Both the position numbers and the translations under genes were made by a program. A model generated the notes under the pieces. The model searched no databases. It saw nothing but the letters and a program-made list of their open reading frames with translations, and had not been told where the DNA came from. Positions 25,152 to 34,629 of a stretch of DNA of 36,258 nucleotides are shown here, piece after piece. The stretch is from an uncultured Allomuricauda sp. GTDB taxonomy: Bacteria > Bacteroidota > Bacteroidia > Flavobacteriales > Flavobacteriaceae. The number at the start of each line of letters is the position of its first letter. The stretch's first letter is position 1. The DNA is taken from positions 1-36,258 of the forward strand of contig CALBPG010000084.1 in NCBI GenBank assembly GCA_937899065.1. The letters run 5' to 3'.

Positions 25152-26129
25152 ATGCATAAAGTTAAGTACTATTACGATCCAGATACCCTTTCCTATCGAA
25201 AGATAGAACCCAAGAAGTCGAGAAAATACCGCAACTTGTTTTTTTTCGTGCTGGGCTCTTCATTGTTTGGATTCTTGGCTTTAATTATTCTTTTGAACAC
25301 CAGCTGGATCAATACCCCCAAGGAACTGTCTTTGCAAAGGGAGGTTAATAACTACGAGCTTCAGTTTGCTATTTTGGACAAGAAGATGGACCAGATAGAA
25401 CAGGTTCTGGGTAATATTGAAGAACGCGATAACAATATTTACCGTTTGTACTTTGAAGCCAATCCCATTCCAGAAGAACAACGACGTGCTGGTTTTGGTG
25501 GGGTAAACCGATATAAATCCCTTGATGGTTTCAACAATTCAGAGATCATTATTGACGCCACCAAACGGTTGGACGTCATTCAAAAACAAATGGTCATCCA
25601 ATCCAAATCTTTAGACGAAATTGCACAACTGGCTGCTGAAAAAGAGAAGCTTTTGGCGTCTATTCCGGCGATTCAACCCGTTCGAAACGAAGACTTGAGG
25701 CGCATGGCCTCAGGATATGGATGGCGCTCCGATCCCTTTACAAAAGCGAGAAAAATGCACTGGGGAATGGATTTTAGTGCCCCCAGAGGAACACCAATCT
25801 TTGCCACGGGAGATGCTGTAGTAACAAGAGCGGATAACAAATCTTCAGGATACGGAAAGCATGTACGCCTAGACCATGGGTATGGATATGTAACCCTTTA
25901 TGCCCACTTGAGTAAATACAATGTGAGCGTAGGGCAAAAGGTAAAGCGTGGAGACCTGATTGCATTTGTAGGCAATACCGGAAGGTCTCAAGCTCCTCAC
26001 CTACACTATGAGGTTTTTAAAGACGGAGAGCGTATCAACCCTATTAACTTCTATTATGGAAGTTTGACGGCGAAAGAATTTGAAAATCTGGTCAAATTCG
26101 CCAACCAAGAAAATCAATCTCTGGATTAA
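25152..26129 (+). CDS. M23 (LytM-type) metallopeptidase, membrane-anchored
   Basis: A 325-residue cell-wall peptidase. A basic cytoplasmic head (1-27) leads to one TM helix (about 29-50), a coiled-coil-like stretch (about 58-92 and 130-170), then the C-terminal M23 domain (about 185-300): SGYGWRSDPFTKARKMHWGMDF, GYGKHVRLDHGYGYVTLYAHL and APHLHYEV. The zinc ligands (His in HWGMD, Asp after it, and His in HLHYEV) are all present, so it should be active on peptidoglycan cross-links. The body lies in the periplasm. Its TAA shares its last base with the ATG of the MerR gene. It resembles the Bacteroidota M23 proteins near alaS that take part in cell-shape or division control. Confidence 0.93.
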   Translation: MHKVKYYYDPDTLSYRKIEPKKSRKYRNLFFFVLGSSLFGFLALIILLNTSWINTPKELSLQREVNNYELQFAILDKKMDQIEQVLGNIEERDNNIYRLYFEANPIPEEQRRAGFGGVNRYKSLDGFNNSEIIIDATKRLDVIQKQMVIQSKSLDEIAQLAAEKEKLLASIPAIQPVRNEDLRRMASGYGWRSDPFTKARKMHWGMDFSAPRGTPIFATGDAVVTRADNKSSGYGKHVRLDHGYGYVTLYAHLSKYNVSVGQKVKRGDLIAFVGNTGRSQAPHLHYEVFKDGERINPINFYYGSLTAKEFENLVKFANQENQSLD

Positions 26130-26458
26130 TGCATGTTGAACTGCCTGAGAAACGGTATTATGGCATTGGGGAAGTCGCCAAAGCCTTCGGCGTGAACACT
26201 TCACTCATCCGTTTTTGGGAAAAGGAATTCGACGTACTACAGCCCAAAAAAAATGCCAAGGGCAATCGAAAATTTACTCCACAGGATATTCAAAATCTCA
26301 AACTTATTTATCATTTGGTAAAGGAACGTGGTTTTACCTTGGAAGGTGCCAAAACCCATCTTAAGGAAGAGAAACTGAAGACTCTTTCAAAGTTTGAGAT
26401 TATCGACAAACTCCAATTCGTTAAGGCTGAACTTTTGAAGATAAAAGACCAGCTGTAA
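26129..26458 (+). CDS. MerR family transcriptional regulator
   Basis: A 109-residue protein with a winged helix-turn-helix of MerR type: RYYGIGEVAKAFGVNTSLIR (9-28), FWEKEFDVLQPKKNAKGNRKF and a following helix pair QDIQNLKLIYHLVKERGFTLEGAK, then a short dimer helix. The effector part is nearly absent and no Cys is present, so it does not look like a metal or thiol sensor. The ATG overlaps the stop of the M23 gene by one base (TAATG), which indicates translational coupling. The gene pair M23-MerR is typical of Bacteroidota; the target genes are not visible here. Confidence 0.92.
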   Translation: MHVELPEKRYYGIGEVAKAFGVNTSLIRFWEKEFDVLQPKKNAKGNRKFTPQDIQNLKLIYHLVKERGFTLEGAKTHLKEEKLKTLSKFEIIDKLQFVKAELLKIKDQL

Positions 26459-26507
26459 CAAAACACTACAATACAACACTTATTCAATAACCATAATAAA
26501 CACTACA

Positions 26508-27107
26508 ATGAAAAAATGGCTTATTCCTTTAATCATACTGGTAGTAATTGCTTTCGGAATCTATCAATGGGCTGTAGGCTTTAACAATACGGCTGTAGAA
26601 CTTGAAGCGAACGCTAAGACCGCTTGGTCAAATGTCGAAAGTGCTTATCAGCGCAGAAACGACTTAATCGGCAACTTGGTCAAAACGGTACAAGGAGCAG
26701 CAGACTTTGAACGAGGTACCTTAAAAGATGTTATCGAGGCACGTTCTAAAGCCACCAATACCACCATTGATGCCAACAACATTACTCCAGAAAAGCTGGC
26801 AGCCTTTCAAGAGGCCCAAACTGGTTTGTCTTCAGCGCTTTCCAGACTTTTGGTTACGGTAGAACGGTATCCGGACCTCAAGGCAAATCGCAACTTTTTG
26901 GAACTACAATCGCAATTGGAAGGAACTGAGAACCGCATCAATGTCGAACGCAATCGGTTTAACGAAACCGTTAACCTTTACGACATCCATACCACAAAAT
27001 TCCCTGGAAAGATTCTGGCGGGCTGGTTTGGTTTTGAGGAGATGCCTCGTTATAAATCCGACCCAGGTTCCGAAAATGCCCCGGATGTCAATTTTGAATT
27101 CGACTAA
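26508..27107 (+). CDS. lemA: LemA family protein
   Basis: A 199-residue LemA protein: a signal-anchor helix (4-22), then a helical domain with NTAVELEANAKTAWSNVESAYQRRNDLIGNLVKTV (about 31-65) and ALSRLLVTVERYPDLKANRNFLELQSQLEGTENRINVERNRFNETV (about 111-156), the usual LemA signature. The domain lies outside the cytoplasm as a helical bundle. Molecular function is not established. Just before it a 12-base direct repeat (AAACACTACAAT) occurs twice, at 26461-26472 and 26498-26509. Two TPM-domain genes follow without gaps, a widely seen trio. Confidence 0.95.
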   Translation: MKKWLIPLIILVVIAFGIYQWAVGFNNTAVELEANAKTAWSNVESAYQRRNDLIGNLVKTVQGAADFERGTLKDVIEARSKATNTTIDANNITPEKLAAFQEAQTGLSSALSRLLVTVERYPDLKANRNFLELQSQLEGTENRINVERNRFNETVNLYDIHTTKFPGKILAGWFGFEEMPRYKSDPGSENAPDVNFEFD

Positions 27108-27109
27108 AT

Positions 27110-27547
27110 ATGTCCACAGTTGAAGCCTTTTTGACTTCCGAAGAGGAGCAGGAAATCGTACAGGCCATTTTAGCAGCGGAAAAGAACACTTCAGGAGAAA
27201 TTCGAGTGCATATAGAAGCCTCAGCGACCATGGACCACTTTAGCCGCGCCCAACAAGTATTCCACTTCTTAAAAATGGACAATACCAAAGATGAAAATGG
27301 CGTGTTGATTTATGTGGCAGTGAACGACCGAAAATTCGTGATTTATGGAGACCGCGGGATTGACCGAGTTGTTCCGAGAGGATTTTGGGATACTACCAAA
27401 GATGTTATTGCAAACCACTTCAAATCAGGAGATTTCAAAACAGGGATTATTGAGGGAATTCTAAAAGCAGGAAAAGAGTTGGAACAACATTTTCCTTGGG
27501 AACATGGAGACACTAATGAATTGAGCGATGCAGTTTCCAAAGGCTAG
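27110..27547 (+). CDS. TPM domain protein without signal peptide
   Basis: A 145-residue protein consisting of little more than a TPM (YgcG-type) domain, beginning STVEAFLTSEEEQEIVQAIL and containing GEIRVHIEA, GVLIYVAV, RKFVIYGDRGIDRVV and FKTGIIEGILKAG. No signal peptide or TM helix is seen, so it is cytoplasmic or membrane-peripheral, unlike the next gene's product. It starts two bases after lemA and its end overlaps the following TPM gene by 20 bases. The TPM domain is named for a plant photosystem repair protein; some relatives have phosphatase activity in vitro. Confidence 0.9.
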   Translation: MSTVEAFLTSEEEQEIVQAILAAEKNTSGEIRVHIEASATMDHFSRAQQVFHFLKMDNTKDENGVLIYVAVNDRKFVIYGDRGIDRVVPRGFWDTTKDVIANHFKSGDFKTGIIEGILKAGKELEQHFPWEHGDTNELSDAVSKG

Positions 27548-28331
27548 TCTTTTTGTTTTTCTATTTCTTTTTACCGCACAGGTATCGGGGCAATACCCTA
27601 TTCCCAAAAAGCCGGAAAAGATAGAAGACCAAACCAGTCTTTACGATTACATCAACCTATTACCAAAAACCCAAGCCAAACAGCTGGAACGGAAACTCAT
27701 TAGGTATGCGGACAGTACTTCCACCCAAATTGTAGTGGCCATCATAGAATCTACGCAAGGAGAGGAAATAAAATTCCTTGCTGCCCAATGGGCGCATTCT
27801 TGGGGTATTGGACAAGCGGATGAGGACAACGGTATTTTTATTCTCCTGGCCAAAGGAGATAGAAAGGTGACCATACAAACAGGCTACGGAGTCGAATCTT
27901 CTTTAACAGACATGATGAGTCGCCGCATTATTGAAAACGAAATGGTTCCCAATTTTAAGTCTGGGGATTACTATGGTGGATTGAATGCTGGCGCGGATGC
28001 GATTTTTGAAGTACTCACCGGACAATTTACGGAAGACCGTTCGTTTGAAGACGGCTTTTCATTTAATGCACTGGTCCCCATCATCATTTTTATCATCATT
28101 TTCATTATTCTGTCTCGACGCAATCGAAACAATCCTGGGGGTCGTGGCGGACGACGCGGTTCGGGCATAGCCCTCTGGGACATTATCATCCTTAGCAATA
28201 TGGGGCGAGGCGGCTACGGTGGCTCTTCGGGCGGTGGATTCGGAAGCGGAGGCGGCTTTAGCGGCGGTGGATTTGGAGGTGGTTTCGGCGGTGGTGGATT
28301 TGGAGGCGGCGGTGCTTCCGGAGGTTGGTAG
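27528..28331 (+). CDS. TPM domain membrane protein with Gly-rich tail
   Basis: A 267-residue protein: signal peptide (1-21, ending VSGQ), TPM domain (about 35-165) with TQIVVAIIESTQGEEIKFLA, WGIGQADEDNGIFILLAKGDRKVTIQ and GYGVESSLTD, then a TM helix (about 182-200, VPIIIFIIIFIILS), a basic stretch, and a C-terminal Gly/Ser/Phe repeat (GGGFGGGF type) to the end. The Gly-rich tail is usual for YgcG-like proteins and is in the cytoplasm if the signal and TM are as predicted. It overlaps the preceding TPM gene by 20 bases, in another frame. Probably works with LemA in the cell envelope. Confidence 0.92.
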   Translation: MQFPKASLFVFLFLFTAQVSGQYPIPKKPEKIEDQTSLYDYINLLPKTQAKQLERKLIRYADSTSTQIVVAIIESTQGEEIKFLAAQWAHSWGIGQADEDNGIFILLAKGDRKVTIQTGYGVESSLTDMMSRRIIENEMVPNFKSGDYYGGLNAGADAIFEVLTGQFTEDRSFEDGFSFNALVPIIIFIIIFIILSRRNRNNPGGRGGRRGSGIALWDIIILSNMGRGGYGGSSGGGFGSGGGFSGGGFGGGFGGGGFGGGGASGGW

Positions 28332-28361
28332 CATTATTCATCGCTGAACGAAACGCTTAGC

Positions 28362-30674
28362 TCAATTCACCTTAATTTTTACGGTTTCCGATAGCAAACT
28401 ACCATCTGACCCCATACCTTCCACATGAAGCAGTATTTCATCTTGATTGTTGATAGGCAACATTATAGAGGTAGGAACATCAGCACCGACAGGAACATTG
28501 GCTTTCCAATCCAAAGCGCCATAATTTTTAAAAATCGCGTTGGAATAGCTAGGGTAATTTGGGGTAAAATACGCTTGGGGTCTTGTATAACCATTTTTAA
28601 TGGCAAACCTCAGAAACTTATCTCTTAACTCGGGTTTCTCATACGGACTTGACCTTAATACGATGCTGATATAAAACTTCTTCTCAATGTCGTAGTAAAT
28701 TGCCCGTACCCTGGATAAAGGAATGTTCAATAACGATTCATCGACTGCCACCCGCTTATTTGATTTGGGAGAAAGAAGCACGTTTTCCATAAAACCTTCT
28801 GAATTCATTGCGCTCGAAGAGCTATAGCCCAAAGTGCTCAGGTAGCTGATAACGCTACCAAACCTTTTGATTTCAGCATCCCCAATTATCCTTCCTTCAG
28901 ATATCGGTAAAAGAGTACCTTTCGGTATGAACATATCCGTCTTATCTGTTCTCAGCGCTTTTTTTGTAACAGTAACCTCATTTAGAACAATTATACGTTC
29001 ACCAAGATTCAGGGTTTGGTCTACAGCAAAAGCTTCCCGCCGCATAGGCTCGCGTTTTTCAGTACGGGCCTTGAGCCATTCAGGAGTCTCTTTTACATAA
29101 TCTCGGTTTGACTTGAATTCTACCTCAGCATTGGGTTTTCGAAGTTTTCCTTTGTTTCCCAATAGACTAAGCATGAGCGAGTCATTTTCGAAAAGTACCA
29201 TATTACCTTCAAAGGATTTGCGACTGTCCAATTGGGAAAAATCAATCGCAGAAGACTCTTCGGAAACCAGTGAAACCTGATTTTCGATTTTGATATCCGC
29301 ATCCAGTACCTTCCCGCGAAACGAAATGCCATTTTCAGAAGCAAATTCAATTTGAGCTGCTTTCAAGTTTTTAGACTGCCAATCGTAACGTCCCCAACCT
29401 TCAATAAGCAAGCGTTTGTCCAATTCAAATCGTTTTCTTCTATCCTGCCCGTCGAAAAAGTAATAATCTTCAAGTGTATTAGTCACATAGGGTCGGAGCA
29501 AAAATGACGTGATAACGGAATGATTAGGTGCATAAGCAGTACTTTCTGTAGGAAGTGCCGATACACTTAAGTTGACTTCCTTTTCGATATTTTTGGGTAA
29601 AATCAAATCAACTTGGATGGAATCTCGCAGAAAGGAAGGGCAGTGTTCTACTTCCAAATCTTCAAGAATAGGGCCTTTCACTTTATGATTGAAGAACATT
29701 CGTTGCGAGATTGGATTGAGGTCTTGGTCAAAAAGCACAGCGGTTAAAACCCCGTGGGGCAGCTTCTCTCGAAGGATAGATACAACGGCTTTGTCCTTAT
29801 CTAGCGCGACATCTTCAAAGTAAATATAGGCATCTTGATAAATCGCCATCGTACAAAACTGCTCTTGGGAAACCGAAAAAGTCTCCTCTGAAGCCAGCAA
29901 TTTGACTAGAATTTTATCCTTACCATTATTATCGATACTGAACCCAAACCTATCTTTTACCGCTTCGGGTAGTTCTGAAAAACTAGTCGGAAGACCAGGT
30001 CTTTTATGTTTCAACCGATAGCTTCTACCCGATTCGACCATAAAACCGGTTTGTCCTATCCCAAAACTGTTGGTCTTGATATTGCTTTGGATTACTTTTC
30101 CAGAGTCGTCTACCAGCTCCATATTTGAGGATGATACTCCGTGACCCAATTTGTTTTGAAGGTGTATACCAACGGTGTTGTAAGTACCTTCTATGAGATA
30201 TCCCCCTTCAGGATAAACCGAAATCATTACTTCTTCTTCAAGATGCTCTTCAACCCTATCATTATCTTTTACAATTGAGATTTCTTGACGATACGGTTCC
30301 AAATTCTTGAAATTTCGCATGTAATTCGTCCATGCCAAAAGTGTATACTTTTCATTTACGAAGGTAGAATCAATAGGAATATAACCTTCTCCCATTCCGT
30401 TTTGGATGTAGACCAACTTTCGTTTGATTGGTTTCCCCTCCAAATCATAAAGGGCTACATGCAAATTGGAAGTAGATAGGGAAGGTAGTTGGGATTTCTG
30501 TTCTCTTACGTATGCTTTAAACCACAATCTTTCTCCCTCTAAAAAAGTGGTTTTGTTTAGATGCAGATGAATATTCTCCCAAATTTCAGTGGAGAGAACG
30601 GCTTCTTCGGAAACCTGACCAAAACCCGGTAATACAGCCGTAATGAAAAGAAATTTCAAGAAAACTATTCGCAT
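28362..30674 (-). CDS. Large secreted MG2-like protein with TonB-plug-like segment
   Basis: A 770-residue exported protein (signal peptide 1-19, ending GFGQ). The N-terminal part (about 30-150) resembles an alpha-2-macroglobulin MG2-type beta domain: NLHLNKTTFLEGERLWFKAY-like text (IHLHLNKTTFLEGERLWFK) and LHVALYDLEGKPIKRKLV. Several similar Ig-like domains follow. Around 600-720 is a region like the plug of TonB receptors (LNEVTVTKKAL, and later IGDAEIKRFGSVISYLSTLGY), but no beta-barrel follows, so it is not a transporter. The family is common in Flavobacteriaceae and uncharacterised; it may bind outer-membrane partners. It faces the TPM gene with 30 bases between, and no gene is co-transcribed downstream. 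Confidence 0.8.
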   Translation of the reverse strand: MRIVFLKFLFITAVLPGFGQVSEEAVLSTEIWENIHLHLNKTTFLEGERLWFKAYVREQKSQLPSLSTSNLHVALYDLEGKPIKRKLVYIQNGMGEGYIPIDSTFVNEKYTLLAWTNYMRNFKNLEPYRQEISIVKDNDRVEEHLEEEVMISVYPEGGYLIEGTYNTVGIHLQNKLGHGVSSSNMELVDDSGKVIQSNIKTNSFGIGQTGFMVESGRSYRLKHKRPGLPTSFSELPEAVKDRFGFSIDNNGKDKILVKLLASEETFSVSQEQFCTMAIYQDAYIYFEDVALDKDKAVVSILREKLPHGVLTAVLFDQDLNPISQRMFFNHKVKGPILEDLEVEHCPSFLRDSIQVDLILPKNIEKEVNLSVSALPTESTAYAPNHSVITSFLLRPYVTNTLEDYYFFDGQDRRKRFELDKRLLIEGWGRYDWQSKNLKAAQIEFASENGISFRGKVLDADIKIENQVSLVSEESSAIDFSQLDSRKSFEGNMVLFENDSLMLSLLGNKGKLRKPNAEVEFKSNRDYVKETPEWLKARTEKREPMRREAFAVDQTLNLGERIIVLNEVTVTKKALRTDKTDMFIPKGTLLPISEGRIIGDAEIKRFGSVISYLSTLGYSSSSAMNSEGFMENVLLSPKSNKRVAVDESLLNIPLSRVRAIYYDIEKKFYISIVLRSSPYEKPELRDKFLRFAIKNGYTRPQAYFTPNYPSYSNAIFKNYGALDWKANVPVGADVPTSIMLPINNQDEILLHVEGMGSDGSLLSETVKIKVN

Positions 30675-30724
30675 TTTTGATAGCAGACATTTCTATCTAA
30701 AAATTACGAAATTATCCTCGGAGT

Positions 30725-32026
30725 TTACTTCTTCCGCATAAAAATAGTGATGGGAACTCCCGAAAAATCAAACTGTTCCCGGAGCTTGTTTTCCAGGAAG
30801 CGTTTATAGGGGTCACGGACATACTGTGGCAGGTTACAAAAGAAAGCGAACTGCGGATACGCCGTAGGCAATTGGGTGATGAATTTGATTTTGACGTATT
30901 TGCCTTTGTATGATGGCGGCGGCGTTTTTTCAATTACCGGAAGCATAGCGTCATTCAGCGCTCTAGTTTGGATGCGTTTGGAACGGTTTTTATAGACCTC
31001 AACTGCGGATTCAATCGCTTTAAAAATACGTTGCTTGTTCAACACCGAAACAAAAACGATAGGCACATCGGTAAATGGTTCTATTTGCTTTCGGATTTTC
31101 TGTTCATAATCCCGAACGGAATTGGTCGCTTTTTCCACCAAATCCCATTTGTTGACCAAAATCACAACTCCCTTGTTATTTCGCTGCGCCAACCAGAAGA
31201 TGTTCTGCACCTGTCCATCAAAACCACGGGTAGCATCCAAAAGCAAGAGACAAACATCACTGTGTTCAATCGCTCGAATGGAGCGCATAACAGAATAGAA
31301 TTCCAAATCTTCCTTGACCTTTGCTTTCCGACGGATTCCTGCCGTATCCACCAAATTGAACTCAAAACCAAAACGATTGTAGCGCGTGTCAATACTATCT
31401 CTTGTGGTACCTGCTACATCAGTAACGATATAGCGGTCCTCCCCAATCAACGCATTAATAAAAGAAGATTTCCCCGCATTGGGTCGACCTACCACCGCAA
31501 AACGGGGCACATCATCATCTTCTTCGACATTCTCAGGCAATACCTCAACCAAAGCATCGAGCAATTCTCCTGTACCACTACCATTGATACTCGAAATAGG
31601 AAAGACATCCCCAAGTCCCAAAGCATAAAACTCAGCTGCATCCGCCATGCGTTGGGCGTTATCTACTTTATTTACTGCCAAAAACAGGGGTTTATCCACC
31701 CGGCGTAAAAGCTTGGCTACTTCTTCATCCATTCCAGTCACCCCTGACTCCACATCTACAACAAAGATTACCGCATCCGCCTCGTCAATGGCCAACTCTA
31801 CCTGCTTGTCGATTTCTTTTTCAAATACATCTTCGCTACCCACCACGTAGCCTCCGGTATCAATTACGGAAAACTCCTTTCCGTTCCAGTCACTTTTTCC
31901 ATAATGGCGGTCGCGCGTCACGCCACTAACCGCATCAACAATCGCTTCTCGGCGTTGAATCAAACGGTTGAAAAAAGTGGACTTTCCTACATTGGGTCTT
32001 CCGACAATGGCGACAATTGCACCCAT
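30725..32026 (-). CDS. der: Ribosome-associated GTPase Der (EngA)
   Basis: A 433-residue GTPase with two consecutive G domains and a KH-like C-terminus, needed for 50S ribosomal subunit assembly. G domain 1 has GRPNVGKST (8-16) and DTGG (G3), and an NKVD (G4); G domain 2 has GRPNAGKSS (about 182-190), [10 protein letters not shown] and NKWDLVEK. The C-terminal domain (about 350-433) ends with basic [25 protein letters not shown]-like text. Length is typical. It lies on the minus strand, 50 bases before the MG2-like gene. Confidence 0.98.
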   Translation of the reverse strand: MGAIVAIVGRPNVGKSTFFNRLIQRREAIVDAVSGVTRDRHYGKSDWNGKEFSVIDTGGYVVGSEDVFEKEIDKQVELAIDEADAVIFVVDVESGVTGMDEEVAKLLRRVDKPLFLAVNKVDNAQRMADAAEFYALGLGDVFPISSINGSGTGELLDALVEVLPENVEEDDDVPRFAVVGRPNAGKSSFINALIGEDRYIVTDVAGTTRDSIDTRYNRFGFEFNLVDTAGIRRKAKVKEDLEFYSVMRSIRAIEHSDVCLLLLDATRGFDGQVQNIFWLAQRNNKGVVILVNKWDLVEKATNSVRDYEQKIRKQIEPFTDVPIVFVSVLNKQRIFKAIESAVEVYKNRSKRIQTRALNDAMLPVIEKTPPPSYKGKYVKIKFITQLPTAYPQFAFFCNLPQYVRDPYKRFLENKLREQFDFSGVPITIFMRKK

Positions 32027-32080
32027 AGCGTTTGCTTTTACGCGGTAAAGGTAAGTGAATCCCTGAAAGGTCTACAAGAA

Positions 32081-32116
32081 TAAAAAAGGGATACCGAAGT
32101 ATGGCATCCCCTTTTC
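32081..32116 (-). terminator. Intrinsic terminator of the choice-of-anchor I gene
   Basis: On the minus strand GGGGATGCC and GGTATCCC pair (two G-U wobbles), with a 7-base loop ATACTTC, followed by TTTTTT. It lies 27 bases past the stop at 32143, separating this gene from der. Confidence 0.8.
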
Positions 32117-32142
32117 CTTAAAATTATGAAGCAAAACTATTT

Positions 32143-33675
32143 TTAATCATTTTGATAGAAGCTCACCGTACCGCTCACCTCATTGCTGATGACCAACAAT
32201 TCTTTCCCGGTAGGGCTATCCGCTGCGTCGATGGCCAAAACGCCTTCAGGACCCACATCTCCCTCGTTTGAGAGAAGTTGTAAGAATTCTGGAAAGCTAG
32301 GATTGGTGATATCGTATACCATGATTTGGTTGTTTCTTTCCAAACCGACAAAAAGAATTTCTCGCTCTCCAATGGTTTGGATGGTCACCGCTTCAGGTTC
32401 GGCGCCTTTATCATCGCTTCGGCAGTCATCACCGTTGAATACGTCAGGAGTCAATTCCAAAGTTTTGGTAGCGATATCATTGCCACTGTCATAAACGATT
32501 TGCCCCATTCCTGACCAAATGGTAAAGGACCGTGCACCGTAGTTGTACAATTCATCAAAATCGCCATCGCCATCAATGTCTCCTAGCGTGGTGGTAGACT
32601 GAAGTCTTCCTAAGTTTTCGTCCAACTGTAATGTAGCCGCATCAGGGAAAGCGGTTTCGTCCAACACCAAATCGGCCATACGCTCTTCTTCGGAAAAACC
32701 ATCATAATCACGAGCATCACCTTCATTGGCGGTCACGATATAATCCATGCCATTGACACTATAATAAGCAATCGCATCAGGTTGATAAATTCCGAAAACA
32801 GGAACGCTTCGCAACTCCTTTTTATCATCCCGGTTACTAGGGTCAATTTCATTGCCCGGTACCGCATAACTTTTGAAGCCCAAGGGCAGAATATCGGTTA
32901 TCTGTTTGCTTTCCAAATCAACAACCGCAACTCCATTGTTTTCTTGTAAGGTAACCCAAGCCGTTTTGGAATCATCTGAAACGGCCACATATTCTGGCTC
33001 TACATCCATGGCCAAGGTCGCATTAGGGCCAAAAACACGGAATCCGGCAGATTCCAATCCTTCTTCCATTGCATTGAAGGCCTCAAAATCAAGGTCATAT
33101 ACTGTCCCTGCTTCTACAGAAATTATGCTAATGGTTCCTTTGGGGTCGATAACATAATCATCATCGGGCTCACCTTCGTTGGCCACAACCAAATACTTAC
33201 CGTCAGGCGTATAGGTGACCATATCAGGCAAAGCCCCTACTTGGTATGCTGCTTTCAATTGCAAGCTTTCCGCATCGTATACTTTTACGAAACCCGGATT
33301 TTGTTTCACTTGGTCTTCCACAGCCACAGCCACCATACCGTCATACACGCTGACACTATTGGGAACTCTGCCATTCAAGTTCAAAGAACCTACATATTGG
33401 CTGGCCGAAACATCAGAAATATCAAAAACGGAAACATTCTCACTTTCGACGTTTACGACAAAAAGTCTTTTGGTTTTGGCATCGTAGCCAGCAATCTCAG
33501 CGGACTCTTCTCCCCCAACTTGAAGGGAACTAACATATTTGAAGTTTACTGAAGTGGGTACTTCATTATCTGGGTGGTCGTCTTCACCACCGCCAATAAA
33601 GTCGTCAATGGCATCGCAAGAATAGGTTAGAGATAATAGTAGAAAGGGCAATAATACTTTAAAAGTGTTCTTCAT
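32143..33675 (-). CDS. Choice-of-anchor I domain lipoprotein (beta-propeller)
   Basis: A 510-residue secreted protein. The signal peptide ends in a lipobox with Cys20 (LTYSC), followed by Asp/Glu-rich text (GGGEDDHPDNE) as in surface-exposed lipoproteins. The rest is a repeat-rich beta structure: YDAKTKRLFVVNVESENVSVFDIS, YTPDGKYLVVANEGEPDDDY, EPEYVAVSDDSKTAWVTLQENNGVAVVD, IVTANEGDARDYDGFSEE, with a Ca-loop-like DIDGDGDFDE. These are choice-of-anchor I features, found with phosphatase-like neighbours in other bacteria. Its activity is unknown. It follows era on the same strand after 75 bases and ends at a terminator. Confidence 0.85.
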   Translation of the reverse strand: MKNTFKVLLPFLLLSLTYSCDAIDDFIGGGEDDHPDNEVPTSVNFKYVSSLQVGGEESAEIAGYDAKTKRLFVVNVESENVSVFDISDVSASQYVGSLNLNGRVPNSVSVYDGMVAVAVEDQVKQNPGFVKVYDAESLQLKAAYQVGALPDMVTYTPDGKYLVVANEGEPDDDYVIDPKGTISIISVEAGTVYDLDFEAFNAMEEGLESAGFRVFGPNATLAMDVEPEYVAVSDDSKTAWVTLQENNGVAVVDLESKQITDILPLGFKSYAVPGNEIDPSNRDDKKELRSVPVFGIYQPDAIAYYSVNGMDYIVTANEGDARDYDGFSEEERMADLVLDETAFPDAATLQLDENLGRLQSTTTLGDIDGDGDFDELYNYGARSFTIWSGMGQIVYDSGNDIATKTLELTPDVFNGDDCRSDDKGAEPEAVTIQTIGEREILFVGLERNNQIMVYDITNPSFPEFLQLLSNEGDVGPEGVLAIDAADSPTGKELLVISNEVSGTVSFYQND

Positions 33676-33750
33676 GTTGATTGGATTATTTTGACCTTGA
33701 AGGTCTTAACCGAACATGAAGTAATTGTTATTCGAACACTAAATTATGCT

Positions 33751-34629
33751 TTAGTTATTGTAACCAAAACGTTTAAGCTGTTGTGCATTATTGCGCCAAT
33801 TTTTATTGACTTTTACGTAGAGTTCCAAATGAACCTGTTTGGCGAGAAAGGCTTCCAAGGTTTTTCGAGCTTCAACGCCCACTTTTTTCAGTGCACTTCC
33901 CTTATGTCCGATGAGAATTCCTTTTTGAGTATCGCGTTCAACCATGATGACGCATCTGATACGAACGATTTTTTCGTCCTCCTTGAATTCCTCAGTTTCC
34001 ACCTCAACAGCATAGGGAATCTCCTTTTTGTACTGTAGAAGAATCTTTTCCCGGACGATTTCATTTACGAAAAAGCGTTCTGGCCGGTCCGTTAATTGGT
34101 CCTTTGGATAAAAGGCTGGTGATTCGGGAAGCAACTCCAAGATTCGATTGAAAACGGTTTCCACATTGAAGTTTTCCAAAGCAGATATGGGATAAATTTC
34201 CACATTGGGCAGAAGTTCCTGCCAGTATTGCACTTGATTTTCGAGTTCTTCTTGATGGGTTGTGTCAATTTTATTCAACAACAACATCACAGGAACTTTG
34301 CTCTGCTTTAGTTTTTCAAAGAAGGCTTCATCTTTCAGACCTTTCTCTCCGATTTCGACCATGTATAACAACACATCTGCATCGACAAAAGCAGATTTCA
34401 CCGCATCCATCATAGAAGTCTGCAAATCGTACGCTGGTCGAATGATACCTGGTGTGTCTGAGAAAACTACTTGAAATTCCTCCCCATTAACAATCCCTAA
34501 AATTCGATGTCTGGTGGTTTGGGCCTTCGCCGTAATAATGGATAGGCGTTCCCCAACCAATGCGTTCATTAGGGTCGATTTTCCAACGTTCGGATTCCCG
34601 ACGATATTTACGAAACCTGCTTTATGCAT
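33751..34629 (-). CDS. era: GTPase Era
   Basis: A 292-residue GTPase that binds the 3' end of 16S rRNA and helps 30S maturation. The G domain has GNPNVGKSTL (11-20), a switch with TTRHRILGI, DTPG (G3) and NKID (G4). The KH domain (about 215-285) has GILIGHKGSALKKVG. Length is standard. Its start overlaps the end of the AGCS symporter gene by eight bases, so they are probably one transcript, with the choice-of-anchor I gene 75 bases downstream. Confidence 0.98.
   Translation of the reverse strand: MHKAGFVNIVGNPNVGKSTLMNALVGERLSIITAKAQTTRHRILGIVNGEEFQVVFSDTPGIIRPAYDLQTSMMDAVKSAFVDADVLLYMVEIGEKGLKDEAFFEKLKQSKVPVMLLLNKIDTTHQEELENQVQYWQELLPNVEIYPISALENFNVETVFNRILELLPESPAFYPKDQLTDRPERFFVNEIVREKILLQYKKEIPYAVEVETEEFKEDEKIVRIRCVIMVERDTQKGILIGHKGSALKKVGVEARKTLEAFLAKQVHLELYVKVNKNWRNNAQQLKRFGYNN

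Noticed and set aside
28196-28331. Regular GGC/GGT-rich repeats resembling a repeat array
   Set aside because: They are the codons of the Gly-rich tail of the TPM protein; spacing follows codons and no spacers exist, so it is not CRISPR.
30968-31708. 246-codon open frame on the plus strand inside der
   Set aside because: It is antisense to the two G domains of der, which are clearly real; composition is that of a complement frame and no domain or start signal is seen.
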